A stretch of DNA of 64,000 nucleotides from NCBI RefSeq assembly GCF_947495315.1, contig NZ_CANLYD010000001.1:496001-560000 (forward strand), in the 5' to 3' direction. Numbering within the stretch: the first letter of the stretch is position 1; each line of letters opens with the position of its first letter. The stretch comes from an uncultured Aquimarina sp. (GTDB taxonomy: Bacteria > Bacteroidota > Bacteroidia > Flavobacteriales > Flavobacteriaceae). The notes under the pieces are model-generated. The model was not told the origin of the DNA. It ran no database searches and saw only the letters and a program-made list of their open reading frames with translations. Both the position numbers and the translations under genes were made by a program. Positions 9,851-18,372 of the stretch are shown here, in pieces.

Positions 9851-10390
9851 TTATTTCTTTTTTAAAACAAAATTGAACGACACGGAGACATCGTCCGCTA
9901 TCTTTTTACTAACTATACCTGGAATCTTAATATCAAATTCTTCAGCTTTAGTTATAAAGCTTGAAGTAATAGAAATTGTATCATCACCATCTTTATTAAG
10001 AACAGCTTTTGTTTCAATTTCTTTTGATTTGCCATGCAATGATAAGGTTCCTTTAATAGTATATTCATTCTGTATATTAGTATTGTCAAAATTTAGAAGG
10101 TTACCTTTAAAAGTTGCTTTTGGATAGTCGTCTGATTCAATATAGTTTTCATTAAAATGCTCTTCCATTAAAGCATTTTTGAAACGAAATCCTTTCATTA
10201 GAGCTAAAGCTGCGAACTCTCCATTATCGGTATTTAGAATAGCAGTTACCGTTGTGTTTTTAGCTTTTACCTCTTCAAAAGCGGGTACAGAAGCTTCAAA
10301 ATTAATAGTGCCTTTTTTGGTAATAAACTTTCCTTGAGCAACAATAGATGCTGAAACAAATAGTAATAAAAAGAATAAGAAATTTTTCAT
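9851..10390 (-). CDS. YceI family periplasmic protein
   Basis: A 179-residue lipocalin-like YceI protein, a family that binds isoprenoid or other amphiphilic ligands in a beta-barrel. The signal peptide FLFFLLLFVSASIVAQG ends near residue 20. The remainder has the family pattern: FEASVPAFEEVKAKNTTV, YPKATFKG near 93-100, GTLSLHGKSKEIETKA, and an ending in a repeated hydrophobic/charged strand (VSVSFNFVLKKK). It follows the haem-c lipoprotein gene by 13 bp and is probably co-transcribed with it. The ligand is unknown. Confidence 0.85.
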   Translation of the reverse strand: MKNFLFFLLLFVSASIVAQGKFITKKGTINFEASVPAFEEVKAKNTTVTAILNTDNGEFAALALMKGFRFKNALMEEHFNENYIESDDYPKATFKGNLLNFDNTNIQNEYTIKGTLSLHGKSKEIETKAVLNKDGDDTISITSSFITKAEEFDIKIPGIVSKKIADDVSVSFNFVLKKK

Positions 10391-10403
10391 AGTATAACAG
10401 TTT

Positions 10404-10772
10404 TTATTGTTCTAATAATCCATCGGTATTCCATTGTAAAATAATATCTATGGTAGCTTGTGGTAGTCTAGGCCCTCCAGAAGGCATTAAAAAGTTAGTG
10501 TCTTCTGAAGAAACTCTATCAAGCAATCCTCTATTATCTACTGCTTCTTTTACTTGATCAAAGGTTAGAAGCGGCATTGGTGCAAAGTTAATAGGAGGGT
10601 CATTATGACAAGAAGTACAATTATTATCAATAATAGCTTTTACATTATTATCATAGGTAACAACTGTAACAGGCGGTGTCACATCTATTAAATCGTTTTC
10701 ACTATCATTTTCACAACTTATACTTATTGTAATTATGCAAAGAATCAAAAATTTGAAAAAATATACTTTCAT
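10404..10772 (-). CDS. Lipoprotein with a single c-type haem site
   Basis: A 122-residue lipoprotein. The signal ends in a lipobox, TISISC with Cys20. A haem-c attachment motif CTSCH lies at 52-56, and M96 in FLMPSGG is a plausible second axial ligand, as in small cytochromes c. It may pass electrons at the outer face of the inner membrane or bind haem in the periplasm. It lies upstream of, and probably in one transcript with, the YceI gene. A CAAAAATA at 10833-10840 reads as TATTTTTG on this strand and matches the -7 consensus. Confidence 0.75.
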   Translation of the reverse strand: MKVYFFKFLILCIITISISCENDSENDLIDVTPPVTVVTYDNNVKAIIDNNCTSCHNDPPINFAPMPLLTFDQVKEAVDNRGLLDRVSSEDTNFLMPSGGPRLPQATIDIILQWNTDGLLEQ

Positions 10773-10832
10773 AAATTCCTTTTTGAATTTTAGTTTTGAA
10801 TGGTAGAAATTAGATTAAATTTAGTTGATATG

Positions 10833-10840
10833 CAAAAATA
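10833..10840 (-). promoter_or_regulatory. Candidate -7 box for the haem lipoprotein/YceI unit
   Basis: On the minus strand this reads TATTTTTG, a full match to TAnnTTTG, about 60 bp before the start at 10772. No good -33 TTG is seen at the usual spacing, so support is partial. Confidence 0.4.
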
Positions 10841-10899
10841 AGTTTCATTAGGTGGATAATTTTCATACTTTTAAAACAAGTTTAAACAGAAAAAGTACA

Positions 10900-11283
10900 A
10901 TGAAAAAACTACTAATAGTAATTTTAATTCTAGGAATTGCGGCTTTTGTTGGATATAAATATGTGTACCAATCTCATAGAGACATTCAGGGAGAGAAGGC
11001 TGAATTTACAGTCGATGCAACCGAATTGGTAAGAGAGTTTTCGGAGAATTCTGATGTAACTTCTAAAAAGTATCTGAATAAAACAATTATTGTTGAGGGA
11101 AAACTAACAGAAATAGAGGCTAATTCTTTAATGCTAAATGATGCTGCGTATTGTACTTTTGACATTAATCATAATATTTCTGAATCTAGTTTAAAATCAA
11201 AATATGCCATAAAAGGAAGATGTATAGGATATGATGAACTTTTGGAAGTGGTTAAGTTAGATCAAGCATCAATTATTAAATAA
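10900..11283 (+). CDS. Membrane-anchored OB-fold (tRNA_anti-like) protein
   Basis: A 127-residue protein when started at the ATG at 10900. The ATG at 10852 would add 16 polar residues before an obvious signal anchor, so I prefer the internal start. The N-terminus KKLLIVILILGIAAFVGYKYV is a signal anchor. The rest fits a small OB fold of the tRNA_anti-like type: YLNKTIIVEGKLTEIEANSL, YCTFD, then YAIKGRCIGYDELLEVVKLDQASII. These periplasmic OB proteins are often found beside YceI and DUF5777 genes in flavobacteria. Ligand unknown. Confidence 0.7.
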   Translation: MKKLLIVILILGIAAFVGYKYVYQSHRDIQGEKAEFTVDATELVREFSENSDVTSKKYLNKTIIVEGKLTEIEANSLMLNDAAYCTFDINHNISESSLKSKYAIKGRCIGYDELLEVVKLDQASIIK

Positions 11284-11316
11284 TTTGTCTTTAATTAGTA
11301 TTTTAAAATCATTTTT

Positions 11317-12171
11317 ATGAGAAAACTCTTATTCCTTCTATTTTTACTTCCGTCCATTACATTTGCTCAAGATGACCTTCTAGAGGAGTTAGCGTCGGAT
11401 GTTCAGGAAGACAATTATGTAACCTCTACTTTTAAAGGACTTAAGATTGTAAATTTTGAATCTACAAAATTAGTTAATAAGCGAAACTTATTTTTTGTGG
11501 TTGCTCATCGTTTTGGTAGTGTAGAAAATGGTATTGATGACTTTTTTGGATTAGATCAGGCGGTTACCCAACTTAAGTTTATCTACGGTATAACGGATGG
11601 GTTAAATGTAGGTATTGCTCGTAGCTCTTTTCAAAAAACGTATGGAGGCCATATTAAATATAGGATCGCAAGACAGAAGAAAGGCGGATTTCCTTTTACT
11701 ATTGTTGGATACAATTTACTAACTATTAATACTGGTTTAGAAAAAGATCAATTGCCTAAATTAGAATTTAATAATAGGTTATCTTATGTGTCTCAAATTT
11801 TGATTTCTAAAAAAGTTAGTAAAAGACTTTCGCTAGAATTAGCACCTTCTTATTTACACGAAAACTTTGTTAGATTTGATGATCAGGATAATTCTCAGTT
11901 TATTATGGGAGTAGGAGGGCGTTATAAATTAACTAATCGTTTTAGTCTTAATTTAGATTATGGGTATCACTTTAATAGAAGTAGTAGTTCGACTTTTAAA
12001 AACCCATTATCTATCGGTTTTGATATAGAAACAGGAGGGCACGTATTTCAGGTGCATTTTACAAACGCACAACCTATGTTCGAAAATGGTTTCTTAGGTC
12101 AAGGATCTGGAGATTGGGGAGATGGTGATTTTTTCTTTGGGTTTAATTTGAGTAGAGTTTTTGATCTTTAG
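11317..12171 (+). CDS. DUF5777-type outer-membrane beta-barrel protein
   Basis: A 284-residue exported protein with a signal peptide ending in LPSITFAQD (about residue 18). The rest alternates hydrophobic and polar residues in strands, with the family-typical KNLFFVVAHRFG-like segment near 55-70 (here RNLFFVVAHRFG), TDGLNVGIARS and FNLDYGYHFNR-like strands, and it ends in a strand with terminal FDL. It fits the DUF5777 barrels found in Bacteroidota. It lies 33 bp after the OB-fold gene and is likely co-transcribed. Function unknown. Confidence 0.72.
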   Translation: MRKLLFLLFLLPSITFAQDDLLEELASDVQEDNYVTSTFKGLKIVNFESTKLVNKRNLFFVVAHRFGSVENGIDDFFGLDQAVTQLKFIYGITDGLNVGIARSSFQKTYGGHIKYRIARQKKGGFPFTIVGYNLLTINTGLEKDQLPKLEFNNRLSYVSQILISKKVSKRLSLELAPSYLHENFVRFDDQDNSQFIMGVGGRYKLTNRFSLNLDYGYHFNRSSSSTFKNPLSIGFDIETGGHVFQVHFTNAQPMFENGFLGQGSGDWGDGDFFFGFNLSRVFDL

Positions 12172-12178
12172 AATTGCT

Positions 12179-12202
12179 AAACGATGCGATCTCATCGTTT
12201 TT
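12179..12202. terminator. Bidirectional-looking terminator between convergent genes
   Basis: The 8-bp stem AAACGATG / CATCGTTT has a 6-nt loop and a TT tail on the plus strand. It lies between the convergent genes ending at 12171 and 12230, so it can end both transcripts. Confidence 0.7.
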
Positions 12203-12229
12203 GAGTAAGATTTGTGTTTAACTACCTAC

Positions 12230-13051
12230 TTAGATTTCTGTGATAGAAAAATCTGCAAATAATATTTCTTCATCTCTTAGGTCGGATGAGTGTTTTAGAC
12301 TTCTATAGATACCCCATTTTGGTCGAATAAAATCAGCTTGTGTTTTCCACATTCTTAAGGTATTGTCATTATACTCGAGTATTTTTGCACCGGTTTTTAA
12401 ATTCCTAATTTGTATGGAAAATTTGGCCTTACCTTTTTCTTCATAAGTAACTGTTTCGATAACATCTACCCATTTCCCTTTAAAATCACTTAAAGCCACA
12501 GATGTTAATGTGTTTTGATCTAAACCAGAAGAATATCTTAACTCTAGTCGATCAACACTTCCTTTTCTGGCAGTAAGTGTGATGAGTGGCATATCTTTAT
12601 CAAATCCGCCTACAGCCTTTAATTGATGTAGATGTGTGAATTTTTTAGAAGGTCGAAACCCTTTATCCAGTTTAAATTTCCACTTGTATTCTACAGTTTC
12701 TCCTAAAACTCCTTTAAGATTATCAGGTGATGATTTATAACTTTTAATTTCGTTGCGTTGTCTGTCAAATTTCTTACAGCGATCATTATCCTCTTTTACA
12801 TGAATGACAAATTTGAATACATTTTTTTGTAATTCTTTATTAAAAACTTCTGTAATATGTGTATCGTTAAAACTTGAATGGTTATCGCAATTACCTTTCT
12901 TTTTTCCTGGGGCTTCGATGGGATTATAACCAGGAGCAAGCTTAGAGGTAATAAGCTCATAAGTGTCTCCCGGACCGTCTGCAATAAGAGATACTTGGGC
13001 ATACGGAGAAAAGGATGCCAAAAAGGCAAATAGTATCACGACCGATCTCAT
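12230..13051 (-). CDS. Exported jelly-roll polysaccharide lyase-like protein, no T9SS tail
   Basis: A 273-residue protein with a signal peptide (cleavage near PYAQ, residue 19). Conserved patches shared with the next gene are RQRNE (97-101), HLHQLK (140-145), LITLTARKGS and RPKWGIYRS near the end. Charged R/E, an H-x-H-Q strand and a closing WGIYR strand are features of jelly-roll lyases (for example Polysacc_lyase or PL20-type glucuronan lyases), so it is probably a uronan lyase or a carbohydrate binder. I cannot fix the family. It lies downstream of an alginate-type operator and 29 bp after its paralogue. It lacks the T9SS sorting domain, so it should stay periplasmic or leave by another route. 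Confidence 0.65.
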   Translation of the reverse strand: MRSVVILFAFLASFSPYAQVSLIADGPGDTYELITSKLAPGYNPIEAPGKKKGNCDNHSSFNDTHITEVFNKELQKNVFKFVIHVKEDNDRCKKFDRQRNEIKSYKSSPDNLKGVLGETVEYKWKFKLDKGFRPSKKFTHLHQLKAVGGFDKDMPLITLTARKGSVDRLELRYSSGLDQNTLTSVALSDFKGKWVDVIETVTYEEKGKAKFSIQIRNLKTGAKILEYNDNTLRMWKTQADFIRPKWGIYRSLKHSSDLRDEEILFADFSITEI

Positions 13052-13080
13052 AACATTTCGTTTTTTGTTTGAACTTTTGA

Positions 13081-14202
13081 TTAATTCATTTTTACAACTT
13101 TCTTTATAGAAAAAGTATTAGTTTTCTTATCCACTAGTTTTATAAAATAGAGTCCATTAGCAAGGTTGCTGATGTCTAATTTGTTATCGATTCTTAATCC
13201 ACTTAATTTGTTAACTAATTTTCCTGATCCATTAATGATTAATACTTCGTAGTTAGTTATGTTCTCTAAAAAATTGAAGTTTATGGATGCGTTTGTAGGA
13301 TTTGGGAATACATCGAACAGTTCTTTCTCTGATATCGCTGGTATAGAAAGAGTAGGATTCTCAGCTATGGAAAAGTTAGCATATAGTACTTCTTCATCTC
13401 TTAAATCGGAAGAAGAATTTAGACTTCTGTATATTCCCCATTTTGGTCTAATGAAATCAGCATTCGTTTTCCACATTCTTAGTTCAGATGAGGAATAGTT
13501 CAAGATTTCTGCTCCTGTATTTACATTGGTAATAATGATGTTATAGATCGCATTATTAGTTTCGCCGTAGGTAACTGTTTCTATAACTTCTACCCAATTC
13601 CCTTTTAAAAGTGATAGATTTACTGTAGTAAGCGTGGATTGTGAGGTAGTAGGTGCGTATCTTAATTCCAATCGATCCGGACTTCCTTTTCTGGCTGTTA
13701 AAGTAATCAATGGCTGGCTTTCTTCTGCAGAATCTGCTCCTACAGATTTTAATTGATGAAGATGGGTAAAACTTCCCGAAGGTTGAAAATTAGTATCCAT
13801 CTTAAACTTCCATTTATATTGTACAGTTTCTCCTATAACACCTTTAAGATTATCTGGAGAAGGAGCGTATGTCTTTATTTCATTACGTTGTCGATCAGTG
13901 GTAGCGCATTTATCGCGATCAATATCTTCATCTACATGGATAATAAACCTAAAAACATTAATACCTAAATCGGCATCAAATATTTCGTCTATATGACGAT
14001 TTCCGTCTGTACCGGAATATGTAGAATGATTATTGCAAGTGCTACCGGTAACTCCTGGAGCTTCTATAACATTTCCACTAGTCGGAGCCAAAACACTATT
14101 AATGAGTTCATAGGTATTACCAGGACCATTAGCATCTAACGTTACCTGAGCTTTACTACTAAAACTTATAAATAAAACAAAAATTATCGTAAATCGTTTC
14201 AT
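13081..14202 (-). CDS. Jelly-roll polysaccharide lyase-like protein with T9SS sorting domain
   Basis: A 373-residue paralogue of the downstream gene. It has a signal peptide (SFSSKAQ, about 19), RQRNE at 104-108, HLHQ at 147-150, ITLTARKGSPDRLELRY, and RPKWGIYRS. After about residue 290 it adds a type A T9SS domain starting FPNPTNASINFNF and ending with a GLYFIKL strand and a basic tail, so this copy should be exported to the cell surface or medium. The likely role is endolytic cleavage of a uronic-acid polysaccharide, judged by fold features and the alginate locus next to it. Family assignment (PL20-like or related) is an inference. Confidence 0.68.
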   Translation of the reverse strand: MKRFTIIFVLFISFSSKAQVTLDANGPGNTYELINSVLAPTSGNVIEAPGVTGSTCNNHSTYSGTDGNRHIDEIFDADLGINVFRFIIHVDEDIDRDKCATTDRQRNEIKTYAPSPDNLKGVIGETVQYKWKFKMDTNFQPSGSFTHLHQLKSVGADSAEESQPLITLTARKGSPDRLELRYAPTTSQSTLTTVNLSLLKGNWVEVIETVTYGETNNAIYNIIITNVNTGAEILNYSSSELRMWKTNADFIRPKWGIYRSLNSSSDLRDEEVLYANFSIAENPTLSIPAISEKELFDVFPNPTNASINFNFLENITNYEVLIINGSGKLVNKLSGLRIDNKLDISNLANGLYFIKLVDKKTNTFSIKKVVKMN

Positions 14203-14237
14203 GGTCTTTTATGTTTTAAATTATTGTTTTAATAGTG

Positions 14238-14267
14238 ATATCCCTGCAAAAATATGCAAGGATATCA
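14238..14267. repeat. 30-bp imperfect palindrome in the lyase upstream region
   Basis: GATATCC and GGATATC flank an inner TGCA / TGCA pair around AAAATA. The centre contains CAAAAATA, which read on the minus strand is TATTTTTG, a -7 box facing the lyase gene at 14202. It may be a promoter with an operator, or a processing hairpin between the T9SS gene and the lyase gene. Confidence 0.45.
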
Positions 14268-14306
14268 TCTAAACTCAAATTAAAATCAAACTGTTTAAAA
14301 ATATTT

Positions 14307-15659
14307 TTATTTTTTAACCATTATTGCTTTGGTAATTTTAGCCCCATCACCATATATATTCATATAATATAATCCAGTAGAGAAAGCCGTTAAATCAATA
14401 ATATCTAAGTTGCTGTTTTTCTGTATTAATACTTTACCAGTTACATCTACAACTTCAAGAGATGAAATTATATCATTTTTAGAATTTATGTTGATTACAT
14501 TATTGGTTGGATTAGGATAAAAAGAAAAATCCTCCGTTAATTCTTGTTCTGTTATAGAAAGAACATTAGCGGATATATTAGATTCTCCATAAGTATCTAA
14601 TGGTACGGTGGTGCCTGTTAATGAGACAGGGATGTTTCTTGCTTCATTTGTACTAAGTTGCCATTCTGGGAAAGAATTAGAATTAAGACGACCGGCCATC
14701 CAATCTGTGCCCCCAACGTAACCAGTTGTTCCATCAAATCTCGCTATATACATAGGGTATTGTTCAAGAGTTACAACAGTTGATAATGAGCTATTATAAT
14801 TTAATAAAGGATCACTATCAGTAAGAACTTCAACAAAAATAATTTGACCATAAGCAAATTCCCCAACTTCAGGTGAAGTGATATCATCATCATCAAGAAT
14901 ACTAACAGAGTCGTAAATTGTCCAAGATAAGTGGTCAGCAGCAGGTGCGGTTGTCGCATCATCAATTATTCCGTTTTCATCCGTATCGATAATTAAATCT
15001 TTAGGTGATCCAGTAGTAGATTTGATTAGCATATATGTACTACTTTGGTCATTTATACTTCCATCATAACCAATTGAATTAGTAACCGCAGAAACACTAG
15101 TAAAATTATTAAGTGTATCGAGACTACCATCTTCTGGATCCAATTCATCGGTCCATACAGGAGTTCCTTCCAATTCTACTGTAATAACATTTGCACCTGA
15201 GGCAGCTAAAGCAGCTGTATAAGGGTTGGTAATCTTAGTACCTTCAATATTAGTTCCACTTTGATCTACAGAACCTGTTTCAAAAGTCATATTTGCCACA
15301 ATAGAAAGAATCCCATTGCTTCCAAACGTTAATCCGCTTAAATCTATAGCGTCTCGCACTTTTCCAATATTGCTACCTACATCACTGTCATCACCATCAC
15401 CATCTACGACAATAAAATATACACCAGCATCAATGGTAGCATTTGGAGTTCCTCTAAATTCAAAATACTCAAAGACGTCATCAGCATCATATTTATAGTC
15501 CGCTATGCTAGCGTTATCCGTATGATTTACTAATGTTGAAGAAGAATTGGGAGGGCTAGGAATTATCTCATTAATGAAGTAAGTACTGTTGTCATAGGTT
15601 TGAGCTGATATCAAGCCAAAACTACCCAAAGCAGTTAATAATAGTAATAAATTTTTCAT
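14307..15659 (-). CDS. T9SS-exported protein with lamin-tail-like N-terminus
   Basis: A 450-residue secreted protein. The signal peptide ends near SFGLISAQ (residue 20). The N-terminal 130 residues (INEIIPSPPN, EYFEFRGTPNATIDAG, YFIVVDGDGDD) resemble the lamin-tail (LTD) domains found in exported flavobacterial proteins. The middle is acidic (DELDPEDGS, DTDENGIID) and may bind calcium. The C-terminus is a type A T9SS domain (FYPNPTNNVININ to ITKAIMVKK). No catalytic motif is recognised. A double palindrome identical in layout to that of the GntR gene covers its promoter, so it probably belongs to the alginate regulon. Confidence 0.72.
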   Translation of the reverse strand: MKNLLLLLTALGSFGLISAQTYDNSTYFINEIIPSPPNSSSTLVNHTDNASIADYKYDADDVFEYFEFRGTPNATIDAGVYFIVVDGDGDDSDVGSNIGKVRDAIDLSGLTFGSNGILSIVANMTFETGSVDQSGTNIEGTKITNPYTAALAASGANVITVELEGTPVWTDELDPEDGSLDTLNNFTSVSAVTNSIGYDGSINDQSSTYMLIKSTTGSPKDLIIDTDENGIIDDATTAPAADHLSWTIYDSVSILDDDDITSPEVGEFAYGQIIFVEVLTDSDPLLNYNSSLSTVVTLEQYPMYIARFDGTTGYVGGTDWMAGRLNSNSFPEWQLSTNEARNIPVSLTGTTVPLDTYGESNISANVLSITEQELTEDFSFYPNPTNNVININSKNDIISSLEVVDVTGKVLIQKNSNLDIIDLTAFSTGLYYMNIYGDGAKITKAIMVKK

Positions 15660-15696
15660 AATTATCTTATTTTAGTGATTGAGTGAAATTTATATT

Positions 15697-15719
15697 TGGT
15701 CAACCAAATTGGTTAACCA
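15697..15719. promoter_or_regulatory. Operator: double palindrome, likely GntR/FadR site
   Basis: TGGTCAACCA (15697-15706) and TGGTTAACCA (15710-15719) are separated by 3 bp, 13 bp centre to centre. The same arrangement occurs at 32152-32174 before the GntR gene. It touches a minus-strand -7 box TATATTTG (15725-15718), so binding would block the promoter of the T9SS gene. It lies in the 179-bp gap after kdgA. Confidence 0.7.
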
Positions 15720-15725
15720 AATATA
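15718..15725 (-). promoter_or_regulatory. -7 promoter box for the T9SS/lyase unit
   Basis: Reads TATATTTG on the minus strand, matching TAnnTTTG. TTATG, one base off TTTTG, lies about 19 bp upstream. It overlaps the operator by two bases. Confidence 0.6.
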
Positions 15726-15838
15726 AAGATTTATTTTTATTTAACATAATTTTCAATGAAAATCATGTGATTTGGTTGATTTATTAATAATTTGATATCG
15801 TGAATAAGCGCTTATATAAGTTAATGCAAAAAGGTGTT

Positions 15839-16519
15839 TTAGTGATTGTCATATTTTAAATCTTTAACAATCTTAAGGGAGCTTTCGGTTAGTTCGGTAA
15901 TTTTGTTATAATCAAAATCTCCATTTTTATCTTTAGCTATTAATTTTGATCCCATACCGACACAATGTACACCGGCATTAAACCAGTCGATAAGATTCTT
16001 TTTTTCTGGTGTAACACCACCACTCGGCATAATGCTGGTCCAAGGACATGGCGCTTTTATACCTTTTACAAAATCAGGTCCTCCAACTTGAGCTGCAGGA
16101 AATATTTTTACTATTTCTGCACCTAATTCTTCGGCGTAGTTGATCTCTGTAAGTGTTGCACAACCAGGTAACCAGGCAATTTTTCTACGATTACATACTT
16201 TTGCTATCTCTGGATTTAGAATAGGAGAAACGATAAAATTAGCTCCTTTTTGGATAAATAATGAAGCTGTACCGACATCAACAATAGATCCTATTCCCAG
16301 AATCATACCAGGAAGTTCTTTGTCGATCCACTTAGATAATTCGGTGAAAATGTCCTGAGCATGATCGCCTCTATTGGTAAACTCAAAGACTCTGGCGCCA
16401 CCATCATAACAAGCTTGAATAACTTTTTTTGCTATCTCTATATCCTGATGATAGAATAGGGGAACAATTCCTGTGTTTTCCATTACTTGTGCAACTTCTA
16501 TTCTTGTATACTGTGCCAT
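15839..16519 (-). CDS. kdgA: KDPG/KHG aldolase
   Basis: A 226-residue class I aldolase that splits 2-keto-3-deoxy-6-phosphogluconate into pyruvate and glyceraldehyde 3-phosphate, the last step of alginate monomer breakdown. The Schiff-base lysine is K138 in AEIVKIFPA. E46 in VFEFTNRG and the phosphate-binding PSGGV (166-170) are in place. Length is close to the usual 205-225. It starts 1 bp after the kinase gene stop. The gene order kdgF, transporter, reductase, kinase, aldolase matches that known from Zobellia alginate loci. Confidence 0.93.
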   Translation of the reverse strand: MAQYTRIEVAQVMENTGIVPLFYHQDIEIAKKVIQACYDGGARVFEFTNRGDHAQDIFTELSKWIDKELPGMILGIGSIVDVGTASLFIQKGANFIVSPILNPEIAKVCNRRKIAWLPGCATLTEINYAEELGAEIVKIFPAAQVGGPDFVKGIKAPCPWTSIMPSGGVTPEKKNLIDWFNAGVHCVGMGSKLIAKDKNGDFDYNKITELTESSLKIVKDLKYDNH

Positions 16520-16520
16520 A

Positions 16521-17525
16521 TTATCTTTTTATTCGTCCTGATATGTTACCTTCAATGATACTTAATACTTCTGCTTCTGTTACTAGATTAGCGTCTCCTT
16601 CTATAGTATGTTTTAAAGCGCAAGATGCATTTGCAAATTGTAATGCTTTTATATCGTCATAATGCAATAAACCTTGAATTAATCCTGCAGCATACGCATC
16701 ACCAGTACCAATTCTATCAACAACGTGTGTTATTTCTAGCTCGTTGGTCTCATAAAACTCCATACCATTCCACATTCTAGCTTTTATCTTATGCCAGCTT
16801 GCGTTAAGAGAAATTCTTGTTTTGTCAAAAACACCTTTGATATTAGAATATTTTTCTATTAAAAGCTTACTTGCTTTTATAAAATCATCATTATCGAAAG
16901 AGAAATTGGTTGCTAACAGCTCATTAATTTCATTAGGTCCTCCTATAAAAACATTAGACAATGCTACCAATTCATTAAGAATTTCTTTTGCCTCATAACC
17001 ATAATTCCATAAACCACTTCTGTACGCTGGATCTGCGGATATTGTAATTCCTTTTTTATTAGCAATTTCTAATCCTTGTTTTAATGCTTTAAAGGCATTT
17101 AAGGATAGAGCAGGGGTAATACCTGTCCAGTGGAACCAATCACAATTTTCTAAGGCTTTTTCCCAATTAATTTCATTAGGATTTATATTACAAAAAGCTG
17201 AGTTAGCTCTGTTATAAGCTATAGTACTTGATCGCATGACTGCACCAACCTCCAGGAAATATAATCCCAGAGGATGACGCGAGTCAATAATCAAACCAGT
17301 ATCTACTCCCAGTTTCTGCAAGTAGCTCTTTGCTGCATCACCAACAAAATCGTTGGATACTGCTGTAATATGTTGTGTATTGTTTCCGAATTGAGCGAGC
17401 GATATTGCTACATTCGCTTCGGTTCCACCAAAGTAGTATTCTAATTGGTTAGATTGTTTTAATTTTTTGTTCCCTAAAGGAGCTATACGCATTAAAACTT
17501 CTCCAAAGGTTACTACTTTTTTCAT
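16521..17525 (-). CDS. kdgK: 2-keto-3-deoxygluconate kinase
   Basis: A 334-residue PfkB-family sugar kinase that phosphorylates KDG to KDPG with ATP. The N-terminal motif is GGTEANVAISLAQFG (33-47), the catalytic base is in IGTGDAYAAGL (D276) at the anion hole, and SADPAYRSGLW (163-173) matches the KDG-kinase type more than fructokinases. It lies between the reductase gene (19 bp) and the aldolase gene, as expected for the pathway. Confidence 0.92.
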   Translation of the reverse strand: MKKVVTFGEVLMRIAPLGNKKLKQSNQLEYYFGGTEANVAISLAQFGNNTQHITAVSNDFVGDAAKSYLQKLGVDTGLIIDSRHPLGLYFLEVGAVMRSSTIAYNRANSAFCNINPNEINWEKALENCDWFHWTGITPALSLNAFKALKQGLEIANKKGITISADPAYRSGLWNYGYEAKEILNELVALSNVFIGGPNEINELLATNFSFDNDDFIKASKLLIEKYSNIKGVFDKTRISLNASWHKIKARMWNGMEFYETNELEITHVVDRIGTGDAYAAGLIQGLLHYDDIKALQFANASCALKHTIEGDANLVTEAEVLSIIEGNISGRIKR

Positions 17526-17544
17526 TTTATGTTTTTCTTTATAT

Positions 17545-18306
17545 TTAAATACCTAATGCTTGTCCACCACCAATCTGAATAGTTTCGGCAGTTATAAAAG
17601 CAGCGTCATCACTTGCTAAGAAAGAAACAACAGAAGCTACATCTTCTGGCTGACCTAATCTTCCTAACATAATGTTGTTTTTCCAAGATGCAAAAACTTC
17701 AGGTTTTGTTGATTTAATTTGCGCGTGGAAAGGAGTATCAATAGTACCAGGAGATACTGCATTCACTCTGATGCTATATTCTGCAAGGTCTTTTGCTAAT
17801 GCTCTGGTAATCGCATTAACAGCCGCCTTTGATGTTCCATAAATTCCCGCTCCAGGGCCTCCTGCTGTCCATCCTGCATTAGAAGTATAGTTAATGATAG
17901 AAGCATTTTCTCCTTTTTTAAGATAGGGAATAGCAGCTCTAGAAGCAAAAAATGTTGAGTCAAGGTTTAATGCCATTACAGATCTGTAAAATTCTGTTGT
18001 CATTCCTTCAAACCTGGATCTTCCACCTAATCCACCAGCGTTATTTACCAGTAGGTCAATTTTACCATATTTTTCTCCAATTTTTTCTATGTTTGAAGTT
18101 ACAGCTTCTTCGTTTGTAACATCAAATCCATAATATTCGGCGGTTATTCCTTGTGCTGTAAGCTCTTTTAATCTTTCAGCTCCTTTATCATCCTCTATAC
18201 CGTTTAAGATTACCGTATATCCATCGTTGCCTAATCTTTTTGCAACTGCGAAACCAATTCCACCGGTAGCTCCGGTTACAATGGCTATTTTTCCTTTTAA
18301 ACTCAT
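17545..18306 (-). CDS. SDR oxidoreductase, likely DEH reductase
   Basis: A 253-residue classical short-chain dehydrogenase. Cofactor motif TGATGGIG (11-18), NNAGG (88-92), catalytic S142 with Y156-x3-K160 (YGTSK), and PGTID after the catalytic segment. In alginate loci this position encodes DehR, which reduces 4-deoxy-L-erythro-5-hexoseulose uronate (DEH) to 2-keto-3-deoxygluconate. The reaction here is inferred from gene order. The cofactor is not decided by the sequence alone. It lies 66 bp after the transporter gene. Confidence 0.85.
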   Translation of the reverse strand: MSLKGKIAIVTGATGGIGFAVAKRLGNDGYTVILNGIEDDKGAERLKELTAQGITAEYYGFDVTNEEAVTSNIEKIGEKYGKIDLLVNNAGGLGGRSRFEGMTTEFYRSVMALNLDSTFFASRAAIPYLKKGENASIINYTSNAGWTAGGPGAGIYGTSKAAVNAITRALAKDLAEYSIRVNAVSPGTIDTPFHAQIKSTKPEVFASWKNNIMLGRLGQPEDVASVVSFLASDDAAFITAETIQIGGGQALGI

Positions 18307-18372
18307 CTTTTTATTTTATTAATTATAAATTATTGATAGTTGATTAAATATTTATTTTTCTAAGGGTTTTTA

